A stretch of 64,000 nucleotides of DNA, taken from positions 355,862 through 419,861 of the forward strand of contig CBFFRP010000433.1 of assembly GCA_965644295.1 (NCBI GenBank), given 5' to 3'. Source of the stretch: Paraphysomonas bandaiensis (taxonomy: Eukaryota; Chrysophyceae). The notes beneath the pieces were generated by a model. That model did no database searches. It saw nothing but the letters and a program-made list of their open reading frames with translations, and was not told where the DNA came from. The first letter of the stretch is position 1, and every line of letters begins with the position of its first letter. Positions 22,961 through 36,077 of the stretch are shown one piece after another. Position numbers and translations under genes: made by a program.

Positions 22961-25917
22961 TTAATTACCATTAATCCAAAGTTCCCCATTAATCTGAATA
23001 AAACTGATGAAACTAAATTGTGCTGCTATCAAACGACCCTTCTCCATTGACTGGACGAGCATTACTTGTGGAACTATGTGATGCACATGCAGCACTTTGG
23101 CAATTGAAGAAGTAATAGCAACAATAAGATCATTTGAAGGGCATACAAAGTCTTCAGCCACATATACTTTCAATTGTCGCAAATTCGAGCTTTTCACCCG
23201 AGATTCAAGCATTGCCATTTGAATGGATTTCAGAAGCGTGTCGGCAACATGTTGAGTGTCTACGTAATCTTGTAACTCTGGAAGTGACAACGATGCATAC
23301 CCACAGCAAAAACATGTATCGCACTTGCTCCATTTAGAATCTAAGTAGCATAACGTACTCGGCAGTGAACGGCACTTGTGCGATTCAGACCACAATGCAG
23401 AACTCTTCATAACGGTTCGGGCAGACGAATCATCCACAGCAGACGTCTCAATTTCTTTAGAATCAGTGCGCATTGAGCCTGTAGTCCCTCCACATGCTGT
23501 TAGTTTGGGATGCGTTGCAGTCACTTCGACCTCAACCATGGCATTTCTGGGCAAACTACATACCCCTACCACTAACACAGGAAAATTTACATCTTCATCC
23601 AGAGACGAGACACTGTCGGAACAAGAATCACAGTTACTATCAAAGCTGCCCAAATTCTGTCTAATTTTCGTAGATTCGTTAACAACATGAAGTGCACACT
23701 GTCTAGCGCTTTCATGCACTTCACTATAATCTACACCACTGCATAGCTCGTGACTCACATATACTATAAACATCACAGAGTGAACCAGAGAGGAGTTCAA
23801 AGAAATCAAAATCTGGTTGGTATTCTTTATTGCTTGGTACAGTTGCGTATTAAATGATTTCGGTAGCACCGCAGTGTGGGGTATATTCTGTAGTCGTTCA
23901 TCCGAATCAGCTACGATTTCCATAGTTGCAGGATTAAGCCCAATTTGCCCTAGCAAAATACACGTTTAACATAATATATAACACTGTCAACAACAATCGT
24001 AAATTTTATTATCACAGGAGGCAAATCAGGCATACAATATACTTATATGTTTACCAGCCACAAGGTACCAACTCCGATGTAAGATGTTTGCTTGTGCATA
24101 AGGACCGATGCAAACCGGAGCCCATTCCGAAATGCTACGCACATGGAGGACCTGAGCAAATTATATCATCCACAATAACACACGTAATAAATACGGGCGG
24201 CATATAACACTAATTTAAAAAACCGTAATTCAGGAACACGAACAGCATATATTTAAGGCAGTACCTCTCTGCGTCTGCTCTTGGCGTGCATACCTAATGT
24301 CTTGTACGAATCAGCCAATAACTGTCCATCTAGAGCCACTCGTACCCCTGGAGGCAATCTGACCTGAATAGTATACGCCTATTTAGTCCAATAATTCACA
24401 GATATATTCCTAGCTTACCGCAACACAAGACCTAGAAGGTGGGTGCCTATTGAACCAGGTACAATACTCGTCGTTCATGCTCTCGTAAATTCCCATATCA
24501 TCGACATATATTGAACAAAATGTCATATCTTTTATATCCAAACCAAGACGATGAAGAGAGGCTTCTAACTGTGAGAGGATATCTCTTGTCTGCTGTCTTA
24601 CATCACTACCTACAACTCACAAATCAACCCGAAAAGAAAGGTGTCCTAAAACCAATATTTTAGTTACCTTTAGCTAAGGCCATTCTAGGGTAAATGGTGG
24701 GAACATATCCATACCCGTCAGCATCAAGGTTGAGTTGAACACATGCTTGTACACATGGTTTTCGCACCCCACCTTCATCAGCAGAGGAGCCTACGAAAGA
24801 CAGACAATCACTGCGGCATGTACAAACAGATGACATACTCACCAAGAGATATTGGGACAGAAGTAGTACTGCATTCAGTAGTCACTTGTGCCTCCATCAA
24901 ATGGTCTTTATCAACAGCATCACACGATAGAACTCTCAAAAATCCTACTGACGGGTCCTCGTCATCGTAAACAATTTCCGATGAAGTTATCACGAGTCTC
25001 TTTTTGAAGACTTTGCAGTCCAGAACCAAACTTTCATACTCTCCTCCTTCTCCGCAAAAATCAAGATCAAACTTATTGTGAAGACGATGTAATGTCGGTA
25101 GCAAGGCCGACAAGCTTTTGCCTTAATATATAATCAGTGTTGTGTATATAAAACGAGAACTAAGTGTACAGTGACTAGGAACAGTTTTATTGAACAAGTA
25201 AAGTATAAGCGCGTGAAATGGCAGCAGGGGTACCTAAATGTTTGTCAGGATCTAGTCCAGCACCGGCGACTTTAACTAAAACTGCATTTACCCCACTGTC
25301 AATCATTTCTGTCAACAAGTCTTCTCTGTCCCTTTGCCAGAGGTAAGTAAGGGGGGTTAGCCCTAAGCGTTGGCACACATTCTCCACGCGATAGCGCTGA
25401 TAGCTTGAAACTATAGTTCCACAAGACACTCCACGAATATCAGGGTGGGCAGCCTGTAGAATGTATACAGCCGTCGCAATGAGCATTTATATATACAATA
25501 GAACGCTCTTCTAGCACTAAAACCATTTGAATGGGATAAATACACATATCACAACACATCAACACATGTAAGAACATATAACACGTATTACACTACCATT
25601 AAATTTACCTTAACAGATTTCAGTAAATCGAAGAGATCTTCGACCTCATCTCCTTCAGTTGTTTCATAATCTAAACACTGCATAACAGCCGTCCCTCTCA
25701 TTGCTTGTCTATAGAGAGGTACACCCAAACACTCTGCCATAACTGGTATGGCTGTAAATGCAGCTGATTGATACATATAGCTGTTAACTTCATCAACACC
25801 TGACTCTAATGGAGGATGAAGATTAGCCACACATATAAGCTCATGAGAGTGCTTTATGCATATCTCTGCATTGTAGCATGAGTCTTTTCCACCACTTAGA
25901 AGTGCAACGAATTTCAT
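22961..25917 (-). CDS. DPH6: Diphthine--ammonia ligase with RidA-like C-terminal domains
   Basis: DPH6 performs the ATP-dependent last step of diphthamide synthesis on eEF2, amidating diphthine with ammonium. Eight exons join in frame: 25609-25917, 25234-25453, 24843-25121, 24668-24790, 24419-24609, 24265-24363, 24055-24151 and 22961-23949, giving 768 residues. The N-terminal ATP_bind_4 domain shows the PP-loop SGGKDS at residues 8-13, then GVSCGTIVSSYQR, LTPLTYLW and GEGGEYESLVLD. After it come two YjgF/RidA-like regions, the second with IGPYAQAN and AGQIGLNP, which are typical RidA signatures. This layout matches the long yeast-type DPH6 rather than the short animal form. The C-terminal exon is long and poorly conserved, with a Ser/Cys-rich insertion. 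Divergent from eIF3m, 476 bp apart. Confidence 0.93.
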
Positions 25918-26393
25918 TCGTTATGATTGAGTGTAGTGGGATGGTTATGGTTAGGTTTGGTTTGAATGGTTGATTATAAGAAAAGCAATGAAGATATGCA
26001 TATATATACTGTATATAGGGTGTACTCCACTGCTGTGTACCTATGCCTTTATCACTGGAGAACACGTCCACCAGGTACACACTGATGTACACAGCACTGG
26101 TACTGCAACAAATCGTTCTGTAGATATACACCAGACTTATTTCCCTATTTTCTATATTTCTGAAACCATAAACCCTATTTTCTAAATTCCACCACAAAAT
26201 ACTCTTATTTCTAGAGATAGAAAATGTTGGTGTGGTTTACTGGAGGGTGTTTTTTGTTAGAGGGAAGTGTGTGGATGGAGAGAATTGACAGGAATCGCCT
26301 GCAGTATGTATGTGTCTGGTATATATATATATGCTTTGACAAGTAAGGGCCTTAGTACATCCATAGTAGTGGGATATATTATAATAACCAGTC
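25918..26393. other. Divergent intergenic region between DPH6 and eIF3m
   Basis: 476 bp shared by two genes of the translation apparatus. Contains TATATATA-like runs on both sides (about 25998-26016 and 26318-26332) and an imperfect TACAGCAGTA-like site in reverse complement (ACTGCTGTGTA, about 26029-26039). No ORF of note. Confidence 0.55.
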
Positions 26394-27890
26394 ATGGCAC
26401 ACACAACTTTAGTCAATGTGGATATTGAAACAGCCCCTAAGTTGGCATCGTTTATTGCGGATTTAATCGAGGAACAGGAGGAGAAACATCAGTATTTAGA
26501 TGAGTGTAAGGCTATGATTGAGGCCGCTCAGACATATGAGCTCTTATCTAAATTCCTCGAGAAAAGTGATCTTATTTTAAGCATGGAAAATGGACAAGGT
26601 ATGACAGATTTCAGTGCTTGCATGGGGTATTGATGTCGTTCATGTAGATGCTGAGGGCAGTTTTCAGGCTATCGTGTCTATTCTATACACTCTACAGGAA
26701 GAAGATAAAGCACTCAGCATAACTAACACAACTGTTGAGAAACTTTGCTCTAATAATGAGAGCAAATGTGCTCTTAGATTAAAGATACTTGTCACATTCT
26801 TTAACCTGCTCACCAACGTGCAATTTAAGTTAACAGTTCTTAGAGGTAATATTTCATACCGATATCCCTTAAATTCTTTATTGTACAATTGTATGCGCTA
26901 CTGAAAATTTACGCTGTTTTTGGCGCTGTGTGATTTATGTTTGCAGCTATTTTTAAATATGCCATTGACACAAATCAAACCGTCCTTATTGGCCATTTCC
27001 ACGGACCTGTGACCCGTTGGGTGGAGGAGTGGAACTTGTCGAATACAGACAAACGTATGCTTTATCACTCTATGTCTGATATTCTCATGCGAAATGGCGA
27101 CGAGTCGCTGGCGCTCCAATTTCTGATCAAATACCTAAATACCTTTGGTAAGGAGGAGTGCACCAAAGAGGCTGTTCAATTTGCCACCTCAGCGGTGATC
27201 AATGCCATCAAGTCACCAGCCGCGTCATTTACGGACAGATCTCTGTTGCACCAGGTGTGTATGGAGAAATATATAGTGCCATATTCGTTATATGTTTTTG
27301 GTGATGACTTTTCTCTGGGAATGTTGCATCATATTCGTACTGTTTTTAACAATTTTCAACAGAGTCTCTCGAAAATTGCCATCAAGGACAGTACTCTAGA
27401 GCCCCTTGTAGAGCTGCTTCGCATCATATGCGCTGGTGATATTGACAGTCTGTCTTCCTTCCAGAAGTCCAACGGTTCTCTATTATCTGCTCATGATATC
27501 TCTGTGGACACTATCCTTCACTCGATGAAGCTCATGAAACTCTGTCTCCTGGCTGCCCGAGCGACTGCGGACCACTCACGGGCCAGTGAGCTATCGTATG
27601 CTGATATAGCCGAGGCCCTAGAGGTTAACGAAGATGAAGTAGAGGTGTGGGTGGTTGATGCTATCTCCAGTGAATTGATGGAAGCCACAATGGACCAATT
27701 GAGACGAGTCGTCGTTGTCAGGTAAGTGAACGTCTGTCATAATACGAAGATTGTACTGATATGTAACTACAGTCGTTGTGCGCGCGTTTCGTTCGAAGCT
27801 GATCAGTGGGTGTCTCTCCAGCACAAGCTCTCGACTTGGCACTCCAGCATGTCCAGTCTCCTCGATCTCATTCAGAAGCACAACGCCTAG
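26394..27890 (+). CDS. EIF3M: Eukaryotic translation initiation factor 3 subunit M
   Basis: eIF3m is a PCI-domain subunit of eIF3, which organises the 43S preinitiation complex on the 40S ribosome. Four exons (26394-26598, 26648-26845, 26947-27721, 27773-27890) give 431 residues, close to the usual size. The helical repeats of the N-terminal half include the region around LRLKILVTFFNLL. The PCI winged helix is visible near the end (LSYADIAEALEVNEDEVEVWVV), followed by QLRRVVVVSRCARVSF and the terminal helix WVSLQHKLSTWHSSM, the same order as human eIF3m. COPS7 is the closest alternative PCI protein but lacks this ending. Confidence 0.92.
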
Positions 27891-28228
27891 ACCTAATGCT
27901 ATGTAATTTATGATGCGTAGATATAGCGGACAATGGGCTCATTACTGAATTCAAGGTTTTGAGTAAGTTAGCGTGAGTGTATGAATGGGTGGTAGCTGAG
28001 GGAAGAAACGGAACAAAGTAGCTTTGTTGGTATGATTATGTATCTCTCGTCCTTAAGTAAATATTCATCAAACTGAGTCGCAGTATCAAACTTTTGGTTT
28101 AAGAGCGGCACAGATGTAGCGATAAGATATCGCTATACTATGGTGCATGCAATGTATCAAAGATATTAGATATTAGATTTACATCGTATATGTTGTGTGA
28201 ACATGGTCCTACTGAAATATGTATGTAC
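27891..28228. other. Short spacer before the duplicated block
   Basis: 338 bp after the eIF3m stop. AT-rich, no ORF or repeat recognised. It ends at the left breakpoint of the tandem duplication (about 28229). Confidence 0.5.
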
Positions 28229-30206
28229 TAACAGTACTACTAATAAACCACGTCTTTTCATTCGTAGCAATCACAGTCCGCACATCACAACATCTTTTCA
28301 TTCGTGACAATCATAGTCCATATTCCACAAATTGCAACGTTTATTGATTCGTAACAATCATATCCCACAACAAATATTAGAATGACTCATAATATGTAGT
28401 ATGTAGGTATTTGGTATATTGAGGATAGAGGATAGGGAGGACGAGTTCATCTTTCCCTGCCTACCTAGCCTGCTGTTAGGTGGCTATTAGCAATAAGCAC
28501 AAATAGTACGTTTTCTACATTATTAAAGCACGTAACTGAAAAAGCGAAATAATAGTGAATTGTGCACGTATCGTGCAAACACTAAGAGAAGATGCACTGT
28601 CGCTAAGAAATATATGAATTCAAGGCCAACGTAGTTCTAACTGTCACAATGTACACTACACCTTGGACTATGCGGACAGGCATGTAATATATATAGATGC
28701 CGAAATGCAGTTTGCAGTTGTGTACACGGAGAATAGAGCGTACTTTATGGAAACTCTTGATGGGTTCGAGAGGTAGACCGCAAAAAAGTTGATAGCAGGC
28801 TAAATGGAGAAGCTATGAAATTTTATCATGACACTTTTCTTGAGTTTATCCAGTATTTCTATCACTATCCTTCAATGCAGGATGCATGTAGGAATTGATA
28901 GCTTCATTCATCTTGCTATCACCACTTTATTGATACATCTTCTATGGGTGCTACAGAATATCATTCCATGAGTTTGATACCTTCAGACTATTCTATCATA
29001 CGAGTATAGGGTGTTTACTCTCTCTCTCTCAACTAACCTGAACCCTCTTGTGTTGTATGCACAGTGGTGGGCTGACTTTAAGCAGCTCTTTCTTGTTGGC
29101 TGAATTTTCTAATAAAATCCTCTCTCTGTACTGGATTTCCGGATTTTGTACAATCTAGAAATGAATTCCAAATTTGGAATATACAGAGTAGAATATTCTA
29201 TGTATCACTAAAATACCTGGTTTTCTACAATTTCTCGAAAGCAATTTGATAAATTTCTCGATTTCTATGTTTTTAGATATAGATGCACCTCCATTCATCA
29301 TAGTAATCATCCCGTTTGTTCCAACATTCTCACGAGCCTATCAATATTTCAACACTGCCTGCCTGTGCGTATGTAGGCATGCCAGTATGCAACTTTCTCA
29401 CAATTGCAATAAAAGTAATTAACTATTAAGATTAAAGGGATAACAAGAGAATAGAAGGTGGGATTCGTGTGTGACAGCTGTATTGGTGAGTATTGTATCG
29501 CTCTACGATATGATGTGCTCTATCTATCTATGTATGCATGTATACATGTGGATCTCTCTATATACGTATAGTTAGATATATATAATATGTGTTATGTATA
29601 TCTATTTGTAGAGTATGTCTGGTCACCCGAAGCGTCGCAAGTCGACTGATAGTGATACGAGTTCGACGAGTGAATACGATGTGAACGATAATGTGTCAGT
29701 TGTCAGTGAGTCTTTCAAAGACAGAAATGGAGCTCATATGCAGTCCTCTATTCGAGATGAAAATTACATATGTGGGTATCTCCTTAAGAAGTCTCAGGAT
29801 GGTGTATGGCAGAAGCGTTTTTTTGAGACGAATAGCACTTTTCTAACATACTACAAGTCGAAGAAGCGTACCAAACTGCTAGCAGCTTTAAATATGCCTA
29901 ATGTCGGAGAAATTACTCTGGTACGTTATTTCGACAGCTTGAAATATGTAACATGTGACGTTTGAGTTGATGCTTTCCTAGATCGGCAATACAACTGATA
30001 ACCTTGGTGATGGTGTCGTGTTTCAATTAGAACTCAAGGATAGGAGCTACATTTTACGTTCTCCAGATCTCGCCGATGCCCAGAGATGGATCAGGGGACT
30101 TAAAAAGCTTCGAGACTCTGCCAAGGCCAAAACTATTGTAGAAGAAGATCCTGATGCTATGGATGAAAGTCGTAGTAGTACGTCCGTAAGAAACTCTACA
30201 ACCACA
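28229..30206 (+). repeat. Tandem duplication, copy 1 (1978 bp)
   Basis: Direct repeat of 30213-32190 at an offset of exactly 1984 bp, with no difference noticed by eye. The unit carries about 1.39 kb of noncoding upstream DNA plus the PH gene minus its last 27 codons and stop. The noncoding part (28229-29614) contains no recognised gene; it has a CT-rich run and an ATCT-rich segment just before the ATG. Confidence 0.95.
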
Positions 30207-30215
30207 GTACTCTAA
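29615..30215 (+). pseudogene. PH-domain protein, 3'-truncated copy without CaaX box
   Basis: Exons 29615-29920 and 29982-30215, 179 residues. It is identical to the downstream copy through ...RNSTTT, then ends with Val-Leu-stop. Those two codons are junction filler (GTACTC) and the stop is the first TAA of the next repeat unit. The PH domain (residues ~45-165: ICGYLLKKS, WQKRFFET, YILRSPDLADAQRW) is complete, but the C-terminal CysCys...CaaX segment is missing. It could still make a soluble PH protein, so 'truncated duplicate' is safer than 'dead gene'. Confidence 0.85.
30207..30212. other. Duplication junction filler
   Basis: Six bases, GTACTC, lie between the two repeat units. They match neither the sequence following the break in copy 2 (GAACCC) nor exactly the original left flank (ATGTAC), though GTAC is shared with that flank. 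This is typical of end joining with microhomology or short templated filler. Confidence 0.75.
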
Positions 30216-32190
30216 CAGTACTACTAATAAACCACGTCTTTTCATTCGTAGCAATCACAGTCCGCACATCACAACATCTTTTCATTCGTGACAATCATAG
30301 TCCATATTCCACAAATTGCAACGTTTATTGATTCGTAACAATCATATCCCACAACAAATATTAGAATGACTCATAATATGTAGTATGTAGGTATTTGGTA
30401 TATTGAGGATAGAGGATAGGGAGGACGAGTTCATCTTTCCCTGCCTACCTAGCCTGCTGTTAGGTGGCTATTAGCAATAAGCACAAATAGTACGTTTTCT
30501 ACATTATTAAAGCACGTAACTGAAAAAGCGAAATAATAGTGAATTGTGCACGTATCGTGCAAACACTAAGAGAAGATGCACTGTCGCTAAGAAATATATG
30601 AATTCAAGGCCAACGTAGTTCTAACTGTCACAATGTACACTACACCTTGGACTATGCGGACAGGCATGTAATATATATAGATGCCGAAATGCAGTTTGCA
30701 GTTGTGTACACGGAGAATAGAGCGTACTTTATGGAAACTCTTGATGGGTTCGAGAGGTAGACCGCAAAAAAGTTGATAGCAGGCTAAATGGAGAAGCTAT
30801 GAAATTTTATCATGACACTTTTCTTGAGTTTATCCAGTATTTCTATCACTATCCTTCAATGCAGGATGCATGTAGGAATTGATAGCTTCATTCATCTTGC
30901 TATCACCACTTTATTGATACATCTTCTATGGGTGCTACAGAATATCATTCCATGAGTTTGATACCTTCAGACTATTCTATCATACGAGTATAGGGTGTTT
31001 ACTCTCTCTCTCTCAACTAACCTGAACCCTCTTGTGTTGTATGCACAGTGGTGGGCTGACTTTAAGCAGCTCTTTCTTGTTGGCTGAATTTTCTAATAAA
31101 ATCCTCTCTCTGTACTGGATTTCCGGATTTTGTACAATCTAGAAATGAATTCCAAATTTGGAATATACAGAGTAGAATATTCTATGTATCACTAAAATAC
31201 CTGGTTTTCTACAATTTCTCGAAAGCAATTTGATAAATTTCTCGATTTCTATGTTTTTAGATATAGATGCACCTCCATTCATCATAGTAATCATCCCGTT
31301 TGTTCCAACATTCTCACGAGCCTATCAATATTTCAACACTGCCTGCCTGTGCGTATGTAGGCATGCCAGTATGCAACTTTCTCACAATTGCAATAAAAGT
31401 AATTAACTATTAAGATTAAAGGGATAACAAGAGAATAGAAGGTGGGATTCGTGTGTGACAGCTGTATTGGTGAGTATTGTATCGCTCTACGATATGATGT
31501 GCTCTATCTATCTATGTATGCATGTATACATGTGGATCTCTCTATATACGTATAGTTAGATATATATAATATGTGTTATGTATATCTATTTGTAGAGTAT
31601 GTCTGGTCACCCGAAGCGTCGCAAGTCGACTGATAGTGATACGAGTTCGACGAGTGAATACGATGTGAACGATAATGTGTCAGTTGTCAGTGAGTCTTTC
31701 AAAGACAGAAATGGAGCTCATATGCAGTCCTCTATTCGAGATGAAAATTACATATGTGGGTATCTCCTTAAGAAGTCTCAGGATGGTGTATGGCAGAAGC
31801 GTTTTTTTGAGACGAATAGCACTTTTCTAACATACTACAAGTCGAAGAAGCGTACCAAACTGCTAGCAGCTTTAAATATGCCTAATGTCGGAGAAATTAC
31901 TCTGGTACGTTATTTCGACAGCTTGAAATATGTAACATGTGACGTTTGAGTTGATGCTTTCCTAGATCGGCAATACAACTGATAACCTTGGTGATGGTGT
32001 CGTGTTTCAATTAGAACTCAAGGATAGGAGCTACATTTTACGTTCTCCAGATCTCGCCGATGCCCAGAGATGGATCAGGGGACTTAAAAAGCTTCGAGAC
32101 TCTGCCAAGGCCAAAACTATTGTAGAAGAAGATCCTGATGCTATGGATGAAAGTCGTAGTAGTACGTCCGTAAGAAACTCTACAACCACA
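30213..32190 (+). repeat. Tandem duplication, copy 2 (1978 bp)
   Basis: Second unit of the direct duplication, carrying the same upstream region (30213-31598, no gene seen) and the PH coding sequence. It continues without a break into the unique 3' end of the full-length gene, so this is the copy with the original 3' context. Confidence 0.95.
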
Positions 32191-32271
32191 GAACCCGCAG
32201 CGGCCTCACCGAGTGGAGATTGGGGAAAACAGGAAAAGAAATCGTGCTGTGGAGTTTGCGTAATCTCCTAG
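31599..32271 (+). CDS. PH-domain protein with C-terminal CaaX box
   Basis: Exons 31599-31904 and 31966-32271, 203 residues. A pleckstrin-homology domain (phosphoinositide or protein binding) spans residues ~45-165: beta-1 ICGYLLKKS, WQKRFFET, and the C-terminal helix with invariant-type Trp (LADAQRWIRGLKKL). An acidic/Ser linker leads to the end SCCGVCVIS. The terminal CVIS fits a CaaX prenylation box (Ser at X favours farnesyl transfer), with extra cysteines just upstream that could be palmitoylated. This suggests a peripheral membrane adaptor bound by both lipid and PH domain. The N-terminal ~40 residues are Ser/Asp-rich. The exact PH family is not identified. Confidence 0.88.
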
Positions 32272-32899
32272 ATGATACAGACGACAGTTGATATGACGAA
32301 ATACATTGCTATTGTAACTGACGAATTTCAGAACTAAATATTATTTTTGAGATAGTATTAAGGAGCACGAGTCGATGGATTGAGTTCAACTAATCTCTGC
32401 CATTGTAAACTGTGTGCTTTAAATTATATAATTTATAGATATTCAAACCCTATATAACACGTCATTGGCTACTATATTTTTCATTATCAATAGTTGTTCT
32501 TAGGTTGTGAGTTGAGTTGTGCGTTGTACAGAGATGACGAGCAGTAATTCAGTTATGAAAAGTGTATTTAGAGTGTACAAGAAAAACAGAAGAGATTCCT
32601 CCTCCTAATCATGCTTGCATAGCTTAGTTTCCTCATGATCACTACTCCAGGAAACGTCCTCGGAATAAGGATATACGGTGCACTATCACACTTCTACATA
32701 ACTCAAAAAGCTCAATATGCGTTAGTGTTTGAAAATATTGTCTCGTTTCCGCATATATCTCACATACGCATACTGACTACAAAAAATGATACAATACTAC
32801 ACAGCAGCACTTTCACGTGTTGAATCAACTTACCACTAGTCAGTATACCTCCATCTACACATGTTTTGTAAACTAAGATTTAGAAAGATGCACAAACTA
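32272..32899. other. Spacer between convergent genes
   Basis: About 630 bp between the PH gene and the TOM1-like gene 3' ends. AT-rich; only short unconvincing ORFs (32635-32823). A partial ACAGCAGCAC occurs near 32801. Confidence 0.5.
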
Positions 32900-34970
32900 C
32901 TAAAACATATAGTCAAATGGGTTATTTGACTGCGTTTGTTGATCAGATTCAATGGACTGCGACTGTGGTTGCATATGTGCCGAAACAGAAGGCATATCAG
33001 ACGATGGCTGGTTCGAAGGATAACCAAGCGACTCAGTAGGCGGGGCGGGGGGCTGCTGAGCTCCGCCTAAATATATTCACAAAAATAAACACACTAAGTA
33101 CATTGCAAACACTCAAAATATACATCCACTGTCAAATACCTGACATGATTTCATCTATAGAAACACGACAACTAAAGGGATCATCATCATTCTTAGGTGC
33201 TGTCTGCGAATCGCCGACTGCAGCTCTGGAGGGAGTCAAAACCACACTTCCAAATATATCATCTGTATGTGCAGGTGGTAATTGAGTTGGGTTTTGGCGT
33301 TCACTACGAATTACTCTGGGTTGTGTCGCTGGTGGGGCAGAAATTGTAGGGACAGTTGTATTCGACTTAGCACCTTGCTGGTGTGGATGCATGCTAAATA
33401 TTCCCATTGTCTCACTTTGTATTTCCATTTGACCAGCTACAGAAGGAAGCTGAGGGGGCGACGGTTGTGCAATATTAGTAGCTGCAGGCTTCCGAATCAC
33501 ATCTCCAAACATGTCGTACTGAACAGGTTCTATTTCTTCAACTGACTTTTTAGAGTCTTTCGTGTTGCTGGGAGCAGGTGACGACATGAACATGTCCAAT
33601 AAATTATCCCCACTTGACTCCTGTGGTGTTTGTGTTGTGGTTGTCGCAACGGTTTCTTCTTCCTCATGAAGAGCACGAAGAGTCATGCAACCATCACGAA
33701 GAGGTGTTGCACCGGACTGTATCATCGTGTACACTTGTAGAATGAGTGCAATGTCATCATTCAGCTTGAACAGGCCTTCAATTCCCTGCGGGATTTGTTC
33801 GGGTCATGTATGAGATTACGTATGTACATTAGAAGAGCAAGCACCCATTGACTTACATCCCCCTCTCCGGAAAGTTCTACTTCGATAGCAGTTGCCAAGG
33901 CATCCTGGTGAACTCTTAGTTGGGTAACAATTTCATCACAAATTTCATTGTCTTGCAGCTCCGACGCGCTGGCAGCATTTAAAATAATCTCCCGCAATAT
34001 TCCCATGGAAGAATTGCACCCAGCAATAACTTCAGAGGCCTTACTGTTACTTCTTGAGGTCGATGGGGCTGGGCGGGCATGTTGGGCTTCTGCATTGGCA
34101 CGGGACATGCCCAACGCATCCATTGTCGAATCTGGTGGAGGGCCTGAATCTGCCAGACTGGCAGCCATAGCAGCTGCTATCGCATCCTCTTCACTCTGAG
34201 GGTGAGGAGCAAACCCAGCATTGGTATCGGGAGGGATCACAGGGGGAGGACTAAAGACTGGAACTCGAGACTCATCATACTGGGCTCGGAATTCCAAACC
34301 ATCTTTGCGCAAGTCGTGATAGAGTTTAGGAATAAGTGGATATTCCCTGGAACGAGGCAAGAAAGCTTCGCCCCACGCTTGAATAATATCCAAACATAGC
34401 TCCAATACCTCACGACAGGACGACTCGTGCTTCTTACCATTATACTTTCGAGCAACCTTCCCTAATTCTTTCAAAAACGAATCATCATTGATTGCCCTGT
34501 TAAGTAATTAACACTCCAGTTACCAGTCCCGTATAAAAGAAAAGAGACGCTCTATACGTATATTACACATGCTAATATACCTGAAAGCTCTTTCACCACA
34601 GTTTTTGACGATAGCTTCAGTTAGATGAAGAGAAAGAGCCACGACATTATGAGATCTGGATGAGAATTTTCTCTTTACAGCTGCCATCGCTTCATTCACT
34701 CTGTATGTATGTATGTATGTATGTATGTGTATATGTGTATACACATGTATATATATTACAACAACATCACGTATACTCTATAGGCACATACACTGCTTGT
34801 GTTGGAGCCATACATATCGCATCACAACATGCTAGATTAGCTCCCCAATCAGGCTGTAAGAGGATCTCATCTGTACAGCGATCAACAGCAGTCTTTATAT
34901 TATCAAACGACTGTTTCTCTCGAGGGGTTAGATGCATACCAAGAGGTCGTGCAAAAATATTCATATTCAT
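32900..34970 (-). CDS. TOM1: VHS/GAT-domain ubiquitin-sorting adaptor, TOM1-like
   Basis: TOM1/TOL-type proteins bind ubiquitinated membrane cargo and hand it to clathrin and ESCRT. Five exons (34792-34970, 34581-34700, 33857-34496, 33140-33785, 32900-33066) give 583 residues. A VHS domain covers ~10-150 (TDEILLQPDWGANLACCD, LSLHLTEAIVKNCG). A ubiquitin-interacting-motif-like helix EEDAIAAAMAASL sits at ~202-214. A GAT three-helix region covers ~245-345 (EIVTQLRVHQDALATAIE, GLFKLNDDIALILQVY). The disordered tail carries endocytic short motifs: LLDMF (clathrin-box-like), YDMFGDV, DDDPF (AP2-type) and NPFDYMF at the very end (EH-domain ligand). No GAE domain is seen, which argues against GGA. 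Intron 1 holds a (GTAT)n tract. Confidence 0.88.
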
Positions 34971-36077
34971 TGGCTATTATGATATATACCAATAGGATTA
35001 TGTAGGTATCTATGATTAATATGCAGATAACTATATAACTATGTATGTATAGATGTCTATGTATGATGTAGGACTATGTGTATGTGCTGCTGTATATGGA
35101 GATGTGTGTACAGCATATACAGCAGTACGTGCATATCATTCTTATGTGGATTTCTTATGTATGAGAATACAACTCACTCATACCCAAATACAAAGCACTG
35201 AATTTTCCACACAAAAAATTTATATACTCACATACGATACTGTAATATCTTATACGTACAGTACTGTATATCCCTGTATTCTATTGGCATGGACAATGCA
35301 TAGACATCTACAGGAATGTTACATGGTAGCCCGTTGATGTGTAGGATCCTATGTAGCCCGTTGATATATGGTCTGTTGATCCTCTTGAGATTCTGTGACA
35401 TTGAGTTGAGGTTCACTGGCACCTATCATGACTAACTTATCATAATTTAGATTGAAATATCACAGTGTAGTACTGTTCTGGTATATATATAGCATCCATT
35501 ATTACTGTTGACATCATAGAGGGTTCATCTAGATCATGTAATCGACAGCAGGTGGGACATAATGGGACATAACAGTTGTGTACCAGCGAGCCTACACTAT
35601 GGCCACGCTCTCGGAATGGGGCAAGACAAGTTTATTGTAAGCTGACATTATTACCAGATATCGTTAGTATCAATGGGGTATGAGGTAAATCAATATAAAG
35701 AAACATATCAATCAATATTGAAATAATATGGATTATCTTCAAGTAAATGTGATATAGTGCCGTGTAAAGTGCTTTCGGCAGTAGGGGTTGCATTGATAGA
35801 TTACAGCGATAAAATAAAGGTTGAGTTCTTGAGTACTAAAATTAATGACCTCTTGTTACTCTCAACACATTATATATAAGGCGCTTCCAAACTGAGTACT
35901 GAAAGCAATGCAACTGGTTGGTTTAGAGGAGAACTATTACGATTGTACGATGAAACCGCTGCACCTACTTGTACACAACGTAATAGAAAAAAATCGTATC
36001 ACTTACATTACACGCACACATTCACATCAAAACAAGCAAGTGTAAAATCTAAACACATAGAACGTATTGCATGGGAA
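34971..36077. other. Intergenic region upstream of the TOM1-like gene
   Basis: 1.1 kb between the TOM1-like start and the TIR-like/TPR gene 3' end, both on the minus strand. Contains TATGTATG-rich sequence, a CTGCTGTA site near 35087-35094 and an exact TACAGCAGTA at 35118-35127. No gene seen. Confidence 0.55.
35118..35127 (+). promoter_or_regulatory. TACAGCAGTA motif
   Basis: Exact 10-mer 148 bp upstream of the TOM1-like ATG. A second, partial copy in opposite orientation lies ~30 bp closer to the gene. Confidence 0.45.

Noticed and set aside
29615-32271. Two independent PH paralogues
   Set aside because: Introns and 1.39 kb of upstream noncoding DNA are identical too, so this is one recent segmental duplication.
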